64,000 nt of DNA from Rahnella sp. AA (GTDB lineage Bacteria; Pseudomonadota; Gammaproteobacteria; Enterobacterales; Enterobacteriaceae), in the NCBI RefSeq assembly GCF_002834385.1, contig NZ_PITQ01000002.1, forward strand, positions 372,001 through 436,000. The letters run 5' to 3'. The first letter of the stretch is position 1. Each line of letters opens with the position of its first letter. The notes beneath the pieces are model-generated. The model saw only the letters and a list, made by a program, of their open reading frames with translations. It did no database searches and was not told the DNA's origin. Positions 50,811 through 60,694 of this stretch are shown here, piece by piece. The position numbers and the translations under genes are program-made.

Positions 50811-51493
50811 AGATCCGCCCTCTTCACACCCAGCGAATAGCGGCGATCAAGCCATACCAGTACGCCGTTCGACAGCGTCGTAAAAATCAGATAAACCACA
50901 CCCGCGACAATCGCGAAGTAGAAAGGCTGATACGTGCCTTTGCCCGCCAGCTGCGTCGCTTTCACCACGTCATTCAGGCCGAGCAGGGACACCAGCGCGG
51001 TGGCTTTCAAAATAACCTGCCAGTTGTTGGCAATTCCGGGAAGCGCAAAACGCATCATGGCCGGGAATAAGATTCGACGAAAGATTTGCGAACCGCTGAA
51101 ACCAAACGCCGTCGCTGCTTCAATCTGGCCACGGGGAACCGCCATAAAAGCACCGCGGAACGTCTCGGTAAAATAAGCGCCGTAAATAAAGCCCAGGGTA
51201 ATAATACCCGCGCTCATGGGATCGATATCAATCTGAGAAAAACCTAAGGATTCAGTCAGGCTGTTAAGCGCAATCTGCAATCCGTAGAAAATAAGCAACA
51301 TCAACACCAGGTCAGGGACGCCGCGAATAAGCGTGGTGTAGCAACCAAAAAAACCCGAAATAACCCGGCTTTTTGACAGTTTCCCGCCCGCCCCGATAAG
51401 CCCGATCACCAACGCTAAGATCACCGACGAAATCGCCAGTTCCAGTGTCACCAAAGTGCCCTGGATAATTACCTGGGAATACCCATACAGCAT
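50807..51493 (-). CDS. hisQ: Histidine ABC transporter permease HisQ
   Basis: 228-residue permease with five transmembrane helices, partner of HisM. EAA loop: QIEAATAFGFSGSQIFRRILFPAMMRFALPGIANNWQVILKATAL. The C-terminus [10 protein letters not shown] matches the family. It follows hisJ after a 106-bp gap containing a strong hairpin, which should set the transporter at a lower level than the binding protein. Confidence 0.95.
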   Translation of the reverse strand: MLYGYSQVIIQGTLVTLELAISSVILALVIGLIGAGGKLSKSRVISGFFGCYTTLIRGVPDLVLMLLIFYGLQIALNSLTESLGFSQIDIDPMSAGIITLGFIYGAYFTETFRGAFMAVPRGQIEAATAFGFSGSQIFRRILFPAMMRFALPGIANNWQVILKATALVSLLGLNDVVKATQLAGKGTYQPFYFAIVAGVVYLIFTTLSNGVLVWLDRRYSLGVKRADL

Positions 51494-51555
51494 GTAGTTT
51501 TCCTGTCTTCAGTGGATCCCGGCGCAGGCCAAATTCAAACCTGCGTCAGAACCGC

Positions 51556-51577
51556 AGGGAGCGGCACACCGCTCCCT
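51556..51577 (-). repeat. Hairpin between hisJ and hisQ
   Basis: A perfect 9-bp stem AGGGAGCGG / CCGCTCCCT with a CACA loop, 22 bases after the hisJ stop. In Salmonella and E. coli REP elements in this same gap stabilise upstream mRNA and lower downstream expression; this unrelated stem occupies the equivalent place. Confidence 0.65.
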
Positions 51578-51599
51578 TTGGCACATCTCACAGCGCTAA

Positions 51600-52382
51600 T
51601 CAGCCGCCGTAAACGTCAAAGTCGAAGTATTTTTTAGCCAGTTTGTCGTAAGTGCCGTCTTTACGCATGCTGTCGAACGCTTTGTTCAGCGCAGCCTGCA
51701 GATCGGTTTCGTTCTTACGCAGACCCATACCGGTGCCCACACCAAAGAATTTGTCGTCTTTCACGGAAGGACCTGCAAACGCGTAATCTTTACCAGCGGC
51801 TTGTTTCAGGAAGCCTTCGCTGCCTGCCACTTCATCCTGGAAAGCGACATCCAGACGGCCTGAAGCCAGATCGGCGTAGATCAGATCCTGGTTCTGGTAA
51901 GCCACCACGTTGATGCCTTTTGGCTGCCACATTGCGTTGGCATAAGCTTCCTGAGTCGAACCCTGCAGAACACCGACGTTTTTGCCTTTCAGTGCATCCA
52001 GCGTTGGCAGAATTTTAGAGCCTTTTGGCGCAATCAGACGGGCGTTAGCCGCGTACAGTTTTTCTGTAAAATCAATTTCCTGCTGACGTTTTTCAGTGAT
52101 CGACAGGGAGGAGATGATCGCATCAATTTTCTTCGCTTTCAGGGAAGGGATCAGCGCATCGAAATCACTTTCAACGTAAGTACATTTGATGGCAGCGCGT
52201 TTGCACATCTCGTTAGCCAGGTCGATATCAAAACCAACCAGCTTACCGCTGGAGTCTTTTGATTCAAATGGGGCATAAGTCGGATCAGTACCGATATTAA
52301 TTGCTTTAGGCGCGGCAGCAAATGCACTACCTGCACTGGCTAAGACCAGAACCAGCGGAAGAACCTTGAACAACTTTTTCAT
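51600..52382 (-). CDS. hisJ: Histidine/lysine-arginine-ornithine periplasmic binding protein (HisJ/ArgT)
   Basis: 260-residue binding protein with signal peptide [22 protein letters not shown]. The mature protein carries the polar amino acid motif [34 protein letters not shown] and ends in [14 protein letters not shown], shared by HisJ and ArgT. E. coli has two tandem binding proteins (argT, hisJ) feeding HisQMP; only one is here, so it may serve both ligand sets. The symbol hisJ is by position and argT is equally defensible. ATG at 52382 with GAGG upstream. Confidence 0.9.
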   Translation of the reverse strand: MKKLFKVLPLVLVLASAGSAFAAAPKAINIGTDPTYAPFESKDSSGKLVGFDIDLANEMCKRAAIKCTYVESDFDALIPSLKAKKIDAIISSLSITEKRQQEIDFTEKLYAANARLIAPKGSKILPTLDALKGKNVGVLQGSTQEAYANAMWQPKGINVVAYQNQDLIYADLASGRLDVAFQDEVAGSEGFLKQAAGKDYAFAGPSVKDDKFFGVGTGMGLRKNETDLQAALNKAFDSMRKDGTYDKLAKKYFDFDVYGG

Positions 52383-52704
52383 ACATTAGCCTCAGTGATT
52401 ATTCATCTGTTGTGATTGTGTGTGCGTGAATGAACATCTTTTTATAGTTTGCTGAACGGCGCAAATGGCTTTTTGCCAGGTTTTCTCATGCACGTTTCGT
52501 GCCGTTTCTCCGTACCGTGATTTTCACCGGCAGGAGAACGAAAACCGTTCAAAAAAGCATCGGGATAATGAAAGTTTTCAAAGGTCTGAAGGAAGAATAG
52601 CTGAAGCCCTGAAGATTAATGCACCTCAATGAATCAAATTGTGATCATTGTTGGTGCAATGTTACCTTCTTGCGCGAAATGAGTGCGTAACGGGATGTTA
52701 ACGT
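52383..52704 (-). promoter_or_regulatory. his transporter upstream region
   Basis: 322 bp between hisJ and ubiX, both on the minus strand; E. coli has argT here. It should contain the hisJQMP promoter. No gene, argT remnant or clear operator was found. Confidence 0.5.
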
Positions 52705-53277
52705 TTAGTGACTGCCCTGCCATCGAACAAATAAGTCCTGCGGGAGTTCAATATCAAACTGATCAATGACCCGGTTGACGGTTTGATCGATGATATCCCC
52801 GACCGTCGCCGGACGATGATAAAACGCCGGAACCGGCGGCATAATGATTGCGCCCAGCTCAGCGGCCTGCGTCATCAGCCGTAAATGGCCCAGATGCAGC
52901 GGGGTTTCGCGGACACACAGCACCAGCCGACGTCTTTCCTTAAGCACCACGTCCGCCGCGCGGGTTAGCAGGCCGTCAGTGTAGCTGTTCACAATGCCGG
53001 AAAGCGTTTTGACTGAACATGGCAACACCACCATACCTGCCGTTTTAAATGAACCCGACGAAATGCTGGCGGCGATGTCGCGGGAATCATGCACCACATC
53101 GGCCAGAGCCTGAACTTCACGCAGCGACAGATCGGTTTCCAGCGTCAGTGTCTGGCGGGCAGCATTGCTCATCACCAGGTGAGTTTCGATATCCGGCACG
53201 CTCTGCAAAACTTGCAATAGTCTGACACCGTAAATTGCGCCGCTGGCGCCGGAAATACCGACGATAAGTCGTTTCAT
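52705..53277 (-). CDS. ubiX: Flavin prenyltransferase UbiX
   Basis: Makes prenylated FMN, the cofactor of the UbiD decarboxylase in ubiquinone synthesis. 190 residues (E. coli 189). The N-terminal FMN-binding loop is LIVGISGASGAIYGVRLLQVL, with CSVKTLSGIVNSYTDGLLTRAADVVLKERRRLVLCVRETPL further on. The ATG at 53277 lies eight bases after GAGG; an in-frame GTG at 53283 is too close to it. It lies downstream of purF, separated by a strong terminator. Confidence 0.94.
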   Translation of the reverse strand: MKRLIVGISGASGAIYGVRLLQVLQSVPDIETHLVMSNAARQTLTLETDLSLREVQALADVVHDSRDIAASISSGSFKTAGMVVLPCSVKTLSGIVNSYTDGLLTRAADVVLKERRRLVLCVRETPLHLGHLRLMTQAAELGAIIMPPVPAFYHRPATVGDIIDQTVNRVIDQFDIELPQDLFVRWQGSH

Positions 53278-53341
53278 GAACACTGCCTCAGAAAAATGGT
53301 ACCAGACCCGATAGCGCCAATACTGACATAAATTCAGGCAT

Positions 53342-53383
53342 AAAAAAACGCGCCCGCCCGGTCAGGTCACCGGAGGGGCGCGT
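53342..53383 (-). terminator. Rho-independent terminator of cvpA-purF
   Basis: A 14-bp GC-rich stem, ACGCGCCCGCCCGG (53348-53361) with CCGGAGGGGCGCGT (53370-53383), one G-T/mismatch position inside, runs on the minus strand into seven T residues. It begins 27 bases after the purF stop. Confidence 0.9.
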
Positions 53384-53409
53384 ATCAGAGACTGTCAGCA
53401 ACGCGCTGA

Positions 53410-54927
53410 TTAGCCTTCGTTATGCATCTCAAGATTTTCAGCTTCCTGCTGGCCACGTAGCGCCTGAGCGTCATCGTTGCGCAGTGCTTCGAGGTATTCC
53501 AGATAGTTCTGGTCAACGTCTTTCGTGACGTAAACACCGTCGAAAACTGAACATTCGAATTTCTCGATGTCGGTATTGTCTTCTTTCACTGCGGCGATAA
53601 GGTCGCTCAGATCCTGGAAGATTAGCGCATCGGCACCAATGATCTGATTGATTTCGCTGACTTCGCGACCGTGTGCAATCAGTTCGTTCGCGCTTGGCAT
53701 ATCAATGCCGTAAACGTTCGGGAAACGAATTTCCGGCGCAGCCGAGGCCAGATAAACACGTCTCGCACCGGCTTCACGCGCCATCTCAACAATCTGCTGA
53801 GAGGTAGTGCCACGCACGATGGAGTCATCGACCAGCAGAACGTTTTTATCACGGAACTCCGCGCGGTTAGCGTTCAGTTTACGACGAACTGACTTACGGC
53901 GCTCCTGCTGCCCCGGCATGATAAAGGTACGGCCCACGTAGCGGTTTTTCACAAAACCCTGACGGTACGGTTTATCCAGAATACGCGCGATTTCCAGCGC
54001 GATATCGCAGGAGGTTTCCGGGATTGGGATCACCACATCGATATCCAGATCTTCCCATTCACGGGCAATTTTCGCGCCCAGCTTTTCACCCATGCGGACA
54101 CGGGCGCTGTAGACGGAAATTTTGTCGATGAACGAGTCAGGACGTGCGAAATACACGTACTCGAACAGGCACGGGTTGTACTGCGGATCCTCAGCACACA
54201 TGCGCGTAAACAGCTGGCCTTTTTCGGTGATGTACACCGCTTCGCCCGGCGCGACATCACGCAGGAACTCAAAGCCCAGCGTATCAAGCGCTACGCTCTC
54301 AGACGCCACCATGTACTCATTGCGGCCATCTTCCAGCGTACGTTTGCCGATAACCAGCGGACGGATACCGTGCGGGTCACGGAACGCCAGCATACCGTGG
54401 CCGATGATCATCGCCACGCAGGCATAAGCGCCACGAATTTTCAGGTTCACGGCAGCCACAGCGGCGAAAATGTTGTCGGCTTCCAGCGGGTAATGCTGGA
54501 AACGGTCCAGTTCACTCGCCAGAATATTGAGCAGGATCTCAGAATCGGAAGTGGTGTTCACATGACGGCGCTGGCCTTCGAACAGGTTACTTCTCAATTC
54601 GTGAGCATTGGTCAGGTTACCGTTGTGGGCCAGCGTGATGCCGAACGGAGAGTTGACGTAAAAAGGTTGAGCTTCTGAAGCGCTGGAACTACCAGCCGTT
54701 GGGTAGCGCACATGGCCGATACCCATGTTGCCCTGTAAGCGTTGCATATGGCGGGCTTCGAAAACATCCTTCACCAGGCCATTCGCTTTACGTAAACGGA
54801 AGTTATTATTCGCATCAATGGTCGTGATGCCCGCGGCATCCTGCCCACGGTGTTGTAACACCGTTAACGCGTCATAAATCGACTGGTTTACCGGCATGAA
54901 ACCGGCGATACCGACAATACCGCACAT
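53410..54927 (-). CDS. purF: Amidophosphoribosyltransferase PurF
   Basis: First committed enzyme of purine synthesis: PRPP and glutamine to phosphoribosylamine. 505 residues, as in E. coli. The N-terminal nucleophile is Cys2 ([10 protein letters not shown]), exposed after Met removal; the Ntn glutaminase domain covers about 1-230, and the phosphoribosyltransferase domain has the PRPP loop [18 protein letters not shown]. The ATG at 54927 is 30 bases after cvpA, so both are controlled by the PurR box upstream of cvpA. Confidence 0.97.
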   Translation of the reverse strand: MCGIVGIAGFMPVNQSIYDALTVLQHRGQDAAGITTIDANNNFRLRKANGLVKDVFEARHMQRLQGNMGIGHVRYPTAGSSSASEAQPFYVNSPFGITLAHNGNLTNAHELRSNLFEGQRRHVNTTSDSEILLNILASELDRFQHYPLEADNIFAAVAAVNLKIRGAYACVAMIIGHGMLAFRDPHGIRPLVIGKRTLEDGRNEYMVASESVALDTLGFEFLRDVAPGEAVYITEKGQLFTRMCAEDPQYNPCLFEYVYFARPDSFIDKISVYSARVRMGEKLGAKIAREWEDLDIDVVIPIPETSCDIALEIARILDKPYRQGFVKNRYVGRTFIMPGQQERRKSVRRKLNANRAEFRDKNVLLVDDSIVRGTTSQQIVEMAREAGARRVYLASAAPEIRFPNVYGIDMPSANELIAHGREVSEINQIIGADALIFQDLSDLIAAVKEDNTDIEKFECSVFDGVYVTKDVDQNYLEYLEALRNDDAQALRGQQEAENLEMHNEG

Positions 54928-54957
54928 GTTGTCTTTTCCTCTTCAGCGCTGCCAGAA

Positions 54958-55449
54958 CTAAATATGTTTTGGCAAGAAACTCGACGTGCTCTGCAGGTAG
55001 TCAAAAAACCACCTGATGATATAACTAAACTGTGGGATCAACTGGGATTGCTTCCAGTCTTCACTTTGTGAAAAACCGGTGAAGGTATCCAGGAAGAACA
55101 GCATCGCGGAGACAATTAACACCCCGCGCAGCGCGCCAAAGCACACACCTAACACCCTGTCAGTGCCGGACAACCCGGTTCTTTCCACCAGCGAACCAAT
55201 CACATAGTTGACAATTGCACCTACGATCAACGTCGCGATGAACAAGATGGCAATTGCGATCCCGTTTCGAACTAACTCATCTTCGAAACGCGTGAAGTAG
55301 ATGGCGAGGTACGGGTAATAATGGCTGGCAACGAAAAAGGCGCAAGCCCAGGTTACCAACGATAAAGCCTCGCGAACAAAGCCACGGATTAAGCTGACTA
55401 AAGCAGAAAATCCGATAACCGCAATGATGACGTAATCAATCCAGACCAT
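54958..55449 (-). CDS. cvpA: Colicin V production protein CvpA
   Basis: 163-residue inner-membrane protein with four transmembrane helices (MVWIDYVIIAVIGFSALVSLIRGFVREALSLVTWACAFFVA at the start). In E. coli it is needed for colicin V production and affects envelope stress tolerance; the molecular role is unclear. It is co-transcribed with purF. ATG at 55449, 70 bases downstream of a PurR operator. Confidence 0.94.
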   Translation of the reverse strand: MVWIDYVIIAVIGFSALVSLIRGFVREALSLVTWACAFFVASHYYPYLAIYFTRFEDELVRNGIAIAILFIATLIVGAIVNYVIGSLVERTGLSGTDRVLGVCFGALRGVLIVSAMLFFLDTFTGFSQSEDWKQSQLIPQFSYIIRWFFDYLQSTSSFLPKHI

Positions 55450-55518
55450 TAACTATTCCAGTGTCTAATCCAGTCACGTCTGCCCCGGCATCCAGTTCGC
55501 GGCGAATTCTAACAGAAA

Positions 55519-55534
55519 AAGAAAACGTTTGCGT
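55519..55534 (-). promoter_or_regulatory. PurR operator of the cvpA-purF operon
   Basis: On the minus strand ACGCAAACGTTTTCTT, which fits the 16-bp PurR consensus at almost every position, including the central ACGT. It lies 70 bases upstream of cvpA, as in E. coli, and implies hypoxanthine/guanine-dependent repression by PurR. Confidence 0.88.
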
Positions 55535-55634
55535 AGGGGAAATCTGCCGGTCAGACAAATTAATAATAGCGATTAAAAAAACCTCAACCGCAGCATAAAC
55601 CTATAAAATCCGAACCCGCAGATCTTATAGAAAA

Positions 55635-55656
55635 AGGGCACAAATCGCTTGTGCCC
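55635..55656 (-). terminator. Rho-independent terminator of dedD
   Basis: GGGCACAA (55636-55643) and TTGTGCCC (55649-55656) form an 8-bp stem; on the minus strand it is followed by five T residues. It lies about 65 bases after the dedD stop. A smaller stem CCCCGT/ACGGGG (55695-55710) is closer to the stop. Confidence 0.82.
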
Positions 55657-55720
55657 TCCCTGGTATTTTTTGTGTTTTTAATGCCTTCCGGCCTCCCCGT
55701 TCTCACGGGGAACCGCAAGA

Positions 55721-56491
55721 TTAGTGCGCCGAATAAGCGCGCACCTGTCCGCCTAACCCGCTGAGCTGTTGCAGCTGAGGGAGTGAAGCTTCCAGTTTTT
55801 GTTTTGACGCATCCGGGCCCACATAAAGCCGCGTGATTTGTCCCTGCACCGGCGTCGCCGGAACAGAATAAGCACGGAACCCGGAAAGCCGCAGAGTCGC
55901 AACAATCTCGGTCGCTTTCGCGGCATTTTTCAACGCCCCCAACTGCACAACGTAAGACTGTCCTGCAGGCGCTTTTTCTTGCGGCGCGGGTTGAGACTGA
56001 GGCTGAGGTTGCACAGCAACGGCTTTCGGTTCCTCAACCGGTTTCGGTTGTTCGACAGGCTTTGGTTTCACCGTCGGCTTCGCTTCCACCATCGGTTTAG
56101 GCTCGATGACTTTTGGCTTCTGAACCGGAGGTTTCACCAGCACGGGCTTTTTCTGCTCAGGGAGCGTCGTGACCGGCGGCGGTTCTACCGTGGTATTACC
56201 CGGTGCCACATTACCCTGGCTGGCTGCGCGGGTGTTATTTGCCGCACTGTCATTCTGCCCGGCGTTCATGGCTTGATCAGCACCTTCCGGCGGCTGAGCA
56301 GGCAATGATTGCGTCACAGGCGGTACGGAATCCTGCTCCTCAACATCACCCGGTTTTGGCACCAATGGAATAGACGCAAATTCGTCTTCGTAATGCTTTT
56401 TCTTGCCGTCGAGTAAACCGGGCAAAATGATAACGCCCAGCGCTACCAGAATGACCGTCCCGACCAGACGATTTTGAAACTTACTTGCCAC
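55721..56491 (-). CDS. dedD: Cell division protein DedD (SPOR domain)
   Basis: 256 residues; E. coli DedD has 220. Layout: short cytoplasmic N-terminus, one membrane helix (RLVGTVILVALGVIILPGLL, residues 8-27), a long periplasmic proline/lysine-rich linker (about 45-175, with repeated KP, VEP and PKP units) and a C-terminal SPOR domain (about 178-256, QSYVVQLGALKNAAKATEIVATLRLSGFRAYSVP) that binds denuded septal peptidoglycan. The start is a GTG at 56491, as in E. coli (MASKFQNR). It overlaps folC by 11 bases. The extra length lies in the linker. Confidence 0.94.
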   Translation of the reverse strand: MASKFQNRLVGTVILVALGVIILPGLLDGKKKHYEDEFASIPLVPKPGDVEEQDSVPPVTQSLPAQPPEGADQAMNAGQNDSAANNTRAASQGNVAPGNTTVEPPPVTTLPEQKKPVLVKPPVQKPKVIEPKPMVEAKPTVKPKPVEQPKPVEEPKAVAVQPQPQSQPAPQEKAPAGQSYVVQLGALKNAAKATEIVATLRLSGFRAYSVPATPVQGQITRLYVGPDASKQKLEASLPQLQQLSGLGGQVRAYSAH

Positions 56492-57767
56492 TGGTTTTCC
56501 CCGTATCTATAGCATCCATTACGTGCGCTACGGTGTGGAACGAACCGCAGACGATCACAATATCCTGAGGAGCCGCCTCCTGCATAGCCTGTCTCCAGGC
56601 AGACTCCACATCATCGAACCGGCGTGCCTGAGGCAGATGTGAGGCCAGTTCTTCAACGCTGGCGCCACGTGGCCCTTCCAGCGGTGCGCAATACCATTCA
56701 TCCACCTGAGGCGACAGACAAGCCAGCGTACCGGCAATATCTTTGTCTTTCAACATTCCCACCACCGCACGTACTTTCCCGCCATTGCGCGGCTGTTCAG
56801 CCAGGCGTCCGGCCAGATATGCAGCGGCGTGCGGGTTGTGTGCCACGTCAAGGATCAGGCGCGGCGATTCACTGACCGTCTGGAAACGTCCCGGCAACGC
56901 CGCACGCTGTAAGCCGTTGCGTAACGCCTCTTCAGGAATATCCAGCGTAGAATAATGCAGCGCAGCCAGCGCCGTCGCAGCATTCGGCAGCGGAACATTC
57001 GGCAGCGGTAATCCGTTGAGTATGGTGACTTCCTGGCCATCCTGCAAAGCTGTCCAGCGCCAGTTTCCAGCACTTGCCGTAAAATTCCAGCTTTCACCCC
57101 GGCGGTACAAATCAGCGTGTTTCTCTTTTGCCACATCGGCAATCGACTGCGGCATATCCGGTTCACCGACCACAGCGGGCGTGCCTGAGCGGAAAATACC
57201 GGCTTTTTCGCGGCCAATGCTTTCGCGGTCCGAGCCCAGCCAGTCAGTATGATCCAGCGCGATGCTGGTGACGACCGACACATCCGCATCAACGATATTG
57301 GTCGCATCCAGACGCCCGCCAAGCCCGACCTCGAGGATGACAATATCCAGTTTCGCCTGTTTAAACAGTTGCAACGCCGACAGCGTGCCGTACTCGAAAT
57401 AGGTCAGGGAAATATCGCCCCGCCCGGCTTCCAGCACAGCAAAAGATTCGCAATGCGCCGATTCTGGCAACTCTTCGCCCTGAATACGCACGCGCTCCGT
57501 GTAACGTACCAGATGCGGGGAGCTGTACACGCCAACGCGATAGCCAGCGGCCATCAGAATGGCTTCCAGCGTCGCACAGGTGGTGCCTTTGCCGTTGGTT
57601 CCTGCGACGGTAAAAACGCGTGGCGCAGGTGTCAGCAAATCGAGTTTTGTCGCCACCGCTTTGACCCGGTCAAGGCCAAGCTCGATAGCCTGAGAATGGA
57701 GATTTTCAAGATAATAAAGCCACGTGGCCAAAGGCGACGTGGCTTGGGGGATAAGTTGATTTTGCAT
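56481..57767 (-). CDS. folC: Dihydrofolate synthase/folylpolyglutamate synthase FolC
   Basis: Adds glutamate to dihydropteroate and to folates. 428 residues against 422 in E. coli. The ATP P-loop is VAGTNGKGTTCATLEAIL near residues 54-71, with omega-loop and Mur-ligase-type features GVYSSPHLVRYTERVRIQGE, EVGLGGRLDATN and SIALDHTDWLG; the C-domain carries LILDVAHNPHAA. ATG at 57767. It lies between accD and dedD in the conserved order. Confidence 0.95.
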   Translation of the reverse strand: MQNQLIPQATSPLATWLYYLENLHSQAIELGLDRVKAVATKLDLLTPAPRVFTVAGTNGKGTTCATLEAILMAAGYRVGVYSSPHLVRYTERVRIQGEELPESAHCESFAVLEAGRGDISLTYFEYGTLSALQLFKQAKLDIVILEVGLGGRLDATNIVDADVSVVTSIALDHTDWLGSDRESIGREKAGIFRSGTPAVVGEPDMPQSIADVAKEKHADLYRRGESWNFTASAGNWRWTALQDGQEVTILNGLPLPNVPLPNAATALAALHYSTLDIPEEALRNGLQRAALPGRFQTVSESPRLILDVAHNPHAAAYLAGRLAEQPRNGGKVRAVVGMLKDKDIAGTLACLSPQVDEWYCAPLEGPRGASVEELASHLPQARRFDDVESAWRQAMQEAAPQDIVIVCGSFHTVAHVMDAIDTGKTSGK

Positions 57768-57856
57768 GAGTCCCGTTTAACCTATGTCAGGTTCACTTCG
57801 ACACTACATCACCAGACTGTGACAGCAGGCAATGCCCTCTTTGTCAGATCTCACCG

Positions 57857-57953
57857 ACAGAGTAAAAGCACGGGCTGCCTGTTTTGCAGAAGAACAGCGA
57901 GGGCGGCACAGCAACAGATGGCCGCCCTGAAAACTGACCGGCTTTTACTCTGT
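57857..57953. repeat. Nested inverted repeats between accD and folC
   Basis: ACAGAGTAAAAGC (57857-57869) is the exact reverse complement of GCTTTTACTCTGT (57941-57953). Inside, AGGGCGGC (57900-57907) pairs with GCCGCCCT (57921-57928), and CTGTT/AACAG (near 57880-57895) form a smaller stem. This 97-bp structure fills the space between the accD stop and folC start. No T run ends it on the minus strand. Confidence 0.65.
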
Positions 57954-57957
57954 TCGA

Positions 57958-58872
57958 TCAGGCATCCTGGTTATCAGCGGCAGAACCGTTGACAGCAACA
58001 TGGACGTCAACCACATTCGGCTCGGGTTGACCGGTCAGCTTCGCCAGAACGCTGCCCAGTTTGGCACGCATATCCGGACGACGGACGATCATATCAATCG
58101 CGCCTTTCTCGATCAGGAATTCACTACGCTGGAAGCCCGGCGGCAGCTTTTCACGGACGGTTTGCTCGATAACGCGTGGACCGGCAAAACCGATCAGCGC
58201 TTTCGGCTCGGCGACGTTGATATCACCCAACATGGCGAGGCTGGCAGAAACGCCGCCCATCGTCGGGTCAGTCAGTACAGAAATATACGGCAAGCCGCGT
58301 TCCTGCAATTTCGCCAGCGCCGCGCTGGTTTTCGCCATCTGCATCAGCGACATCAGCGCTTCCTGCATACGCGCACCGCCACTGGCAGAGAAACACACCA
58401 GCGGGCAGTTATCTTCTATCGCCTGCTCAACGGCACGCACGAAGCGAGCGCCAACCACCGACGCCATTGAACCGCCCATGAAGGCAAATTCAAATGAAGC
58501 CACCACAATTGGCATACCGAACAAGGTGCCTTTCATGACGATCAGCGCGTCTTTTTCGTTGGTTTCTTTCTGAGCAGCAACCAGACGATCTTTATATTTC
58601 TTGGAATCTCTAAACTTCAGAACATCTTTAGGCTCAAGCTCGCTGCCTAATTCAACCTCACTGCCCTCATCCATGAAAGTGGACAGACGCATACGCGCGG
58701 TAAGGCGCATGTGGTGGTCACACTTAGGGCACACCATAAGGTTGCGCTCAAGCTCGGCGCGATAAAGTACCTGCCCGCAGCTGTCACATTTAGTCCAGAC
58801 GCCCTCAGGAATGCTTGCCTTACGGGTTTGCGAGTCAGTGCTCTTACTAAGAATTCGTTCAATCCAGCTCAT
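57958..58872 (-). CDS. accD: Acetyl-CoA carboxylase carboxyltransferase subunit beta
   Basis: Beta subunit of the ACC carboxyltransferase, first step of fatty acid synthesis. 304 residues from the ATG at 58872 ([10 protein letters not shown]), the E. coli length; a longer frame to 59022 adds 50 unrelated residues. The N-terminal zinc ribbon uses Cys29, Cys32, Cys48 and Cys51. The crotonase-like core holds [39 protein letters not shown] and [17 protein letters not shown]. Ribosome site AAAGG. Confidence 0.96.
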   Translation of the reverse strand: MSWIERILSKSTDSQTRKASIPEGVWTKCDSCGQVLYRAELERNLMVCPKCDHHMRLTARMRLSTFMDEGSEVELGSELEPKDVLKFRDSKKYKDRLVAAQKETNEKDALIVMKGTLFGMPIVVASFEFAFMGGSMASVVGARFVRAVEQAIEDNCPLVCFSASGGARMQEALMSLMQMAKTSAALAKLQERGLPYISVLTDPTMGGVSASLAMLGDINVAEPKALIGFAGPRVIEQTVREKLPPGFQRSEFLIEKGAIDMIVRRPDMRAKLGSVLAKLTGQPEPNVVDVHVAVNGSAADNQDA

Positions 58873-59133
58873 CGATAACCTTTCTGTTTGAACCCGGCCG
58901 AAGCCAGTCCGCTGTTCATGCTGTAACAAGTCCCCTAAACTTACCCAAATACGTCTGTGCGCGGCATGATAAAAAACCTCACACACCGCATCACAGAAGG
59001 GTTGTTCGCAGGAACAGACCATAAATTGTCGCTCATTAAACCATAACGGCCAGACACTGTGGATAAAAAACTGGTCTTACCCTCTGGTTTAATGTCTTAA
59101 ACTTTAAAGCGCTTACGCCAAAAACGCCGGGAA

Positions 59134-59802
59134 TTAATCCTGCTGACGCTTTTCTTTCGCCGCCGCACGTTTGTGCCGCCAGATTTCTATCACACCCGGC
59201 AGAATCGAAACCACGATGATGGCAACAATCAGTAATTTCAGATTTTCCTGAACGAATGGCAAGGTTCCGAAAAAGTACCCTGCATAGGTAAACAGCAGCA
59301 CCCAAATCAGCGCACCCGCCACGTTATAGGCCGCAAAATGTCGGTAGGACATATGCCCCATACCGGCCACAAACGGCGCAAAAGTCCGGACGATTGGCAC
59401 GAAGCGCGCAAGAATAATCGTTTTGCCGCCATGTTTCTCGTAAAATTTGTGCGTTTTGTCTAAATAACTGCGACGGAAAACTTTCGAATCCGGATTGCTG
59501 AACAGCCGCTCACCAAACACCCGTCCGATAGTGTAGTTCACGGCATCGCCAAGGATCGCCGCAATAGCCATCAGCAACACCATTACGTGCACGTTAATGT
59601 CGTTACCTGGCAAAACAGCTAACGAGCCTGCCACAAACAGCAGCGAATCCCCCGGTAAAAAGGGCGTCACCACCAGCCCCGTTTCGCAAAACAGGATCAG
59701 GAACAAAATCCCGTAAACCCAGATGCCGTACTGCGCAACCAGCTCCGCTAAATGCACATCAATATGTAGAATAAAATCAATAATAAAGTGGATAAAACTC
59801 AT
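59134..59802 (-). CDS. dedA: DedA-family inner-membrane protein
   Basis: 222 residues (E. coli DedA 219), SNARE-associated/VTT domain with about five membrane segments. The typical [20 protein letters not shown] and [27 protein letters not shown], with charged residues in the membrane, are intact. Family members act in envelope homeostasis, including lipid-carrier recycling; the specific role is not known from sequence. ATG at 59802. It lies upstream of accD, with 261 bp between that must hold an accD promoter. Confidence 0.94.
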   Translation of the reverse strand: MSFIHFIIDFILHIDVHLAELVAQYGIWVYGILFLILFCETGLVVTPFLPGDSLLFVAGSLAVLPGNDINVHVMVLLMAIAAILGDAVNYTIGRVFGERLFSNPDSKVFRRSYLDKTHKFYEKHGGKTIILARFVPIVRTFAPFVAGMGHMSYRHFAAYNVAGALIWVLLFTYAGYFFGTLPFVQENLKLLIVAIIVVSILPGVIEIWRHKRAAAKEKRQQD

Positions 59803-59861
59803 CTGATTTACCGTCCCATGTGTTCTTTAAAACGTGGCGTTAAAATCACGTGTACTGTTCC

Positions 59862-60692
59862 CTAATCTTCCAGGAACAAGGGGCCCATACTGACCTGAGG
59901 TAATGCAAATTTCTCAGGGTAATCAACAGATACCAGATATAACCCTTCCGGCTTTCCGGTCGCTGCGGCAAGGTTACGATCCTTCGCCGCCAGCAGTTCT
60001 GCCATCCAGCCCACCGGCTGATTTCCGGCACCGATTTCGACCAGGCTGCCAACAATATTTCTCACCATATGGTGCACAAAAGCGTTGGCTTTAATATCCA
60101 CCACCACATAGTGACCGTGGCGGCTGACGTTAAGATGCATCACATAACGCCACGGCGTGCGCGACTGGCACTGGGACGCACGAAACGACGTGAAATCGTT
60201 CTCGCCAAGCAGTGCCTGCCCGGCGGCCTGCATTTTTTCAACGTCCAGCGGCATATGGACATGCGTGACGCCGGTATGCAAAATCGCCGAACGATAGCGA
60301 TTATTGTAAATCACGTAACGATAACGGCGTGCGGTAGCGCTGAAACGTGCATGAAAATCTTCAGGAACACTGGCACACCAGCGCACGGCGATATCTTTCG
60401 GCAGATGGGTATTGACGCCCATCGTCCACGCGGCATCTTTGCGCAAAACCGGCGTGTCGAAATGCACCACCTGCCCGGTGGCGCTGACACCCGCGTCGGT
60501 ACGACCGGCGCAGAGCACCACAATCGGGGCATCGGCCACGCGGCTCAGGGCCTTTTCCAGGCATTCCTGAACACTTGCCGCACCCTGCTGCCTCTGCCAG
60601 CCATAATATTCACTGCCATTGTACTCAATGCCTAACGCCACGCGCCCCGCAACAACCGGAACGGCGACGTCAGCAACCACTTCATCGGACAT
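59862..60692 (-). CDS. truA: tRNA pseudouridine(38-40) synthase TruA
   Basis: Modifies U38-U40 in the tRNA anticodon arm. 276 residues (E. coli 270). The catalytic aspartate is Asp66 in [23 protein letters not shown]-binding and fold residues include RRYRYVIYN and [19 protein letters not shown]. The N-terminus has about six extra residues. ATG at 60692, two bases after the usg stop, so the two are co-transcribed. Confidence 0.96.
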   Translation of the reverse strand: MSDEVVADVAVPVVAGRVALGIEYNGSEYYGWQRQQGAASVQECLEKALSRVADAPIVVLCAGRTDAGVSATGQVVHFDTPVLRKDAAWTMGVNTHLPKDIAVRWCASVPEDFHARFSATARRYRYVIYNNRYRSAILHTGVTHVHMPLDVEKMQAAGQALLGENDFTSFRASQCQSRTPWRYVMHLNVSRHGHYVVVDIKANAFVHHMVRNIVGSLVEIGAGNQPVGWMAELLAAKDRNLAAATGKPEGLYLVSVDYPEKFALPQVSMGPLFLED

Positions 60693-60694
60693 AA

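Noticed and set aside
58873-59022. 50-residue N-terminal extension of AccD
   Set aside because: Does not match the family; MSWIER at 58872 has a ribosome site.
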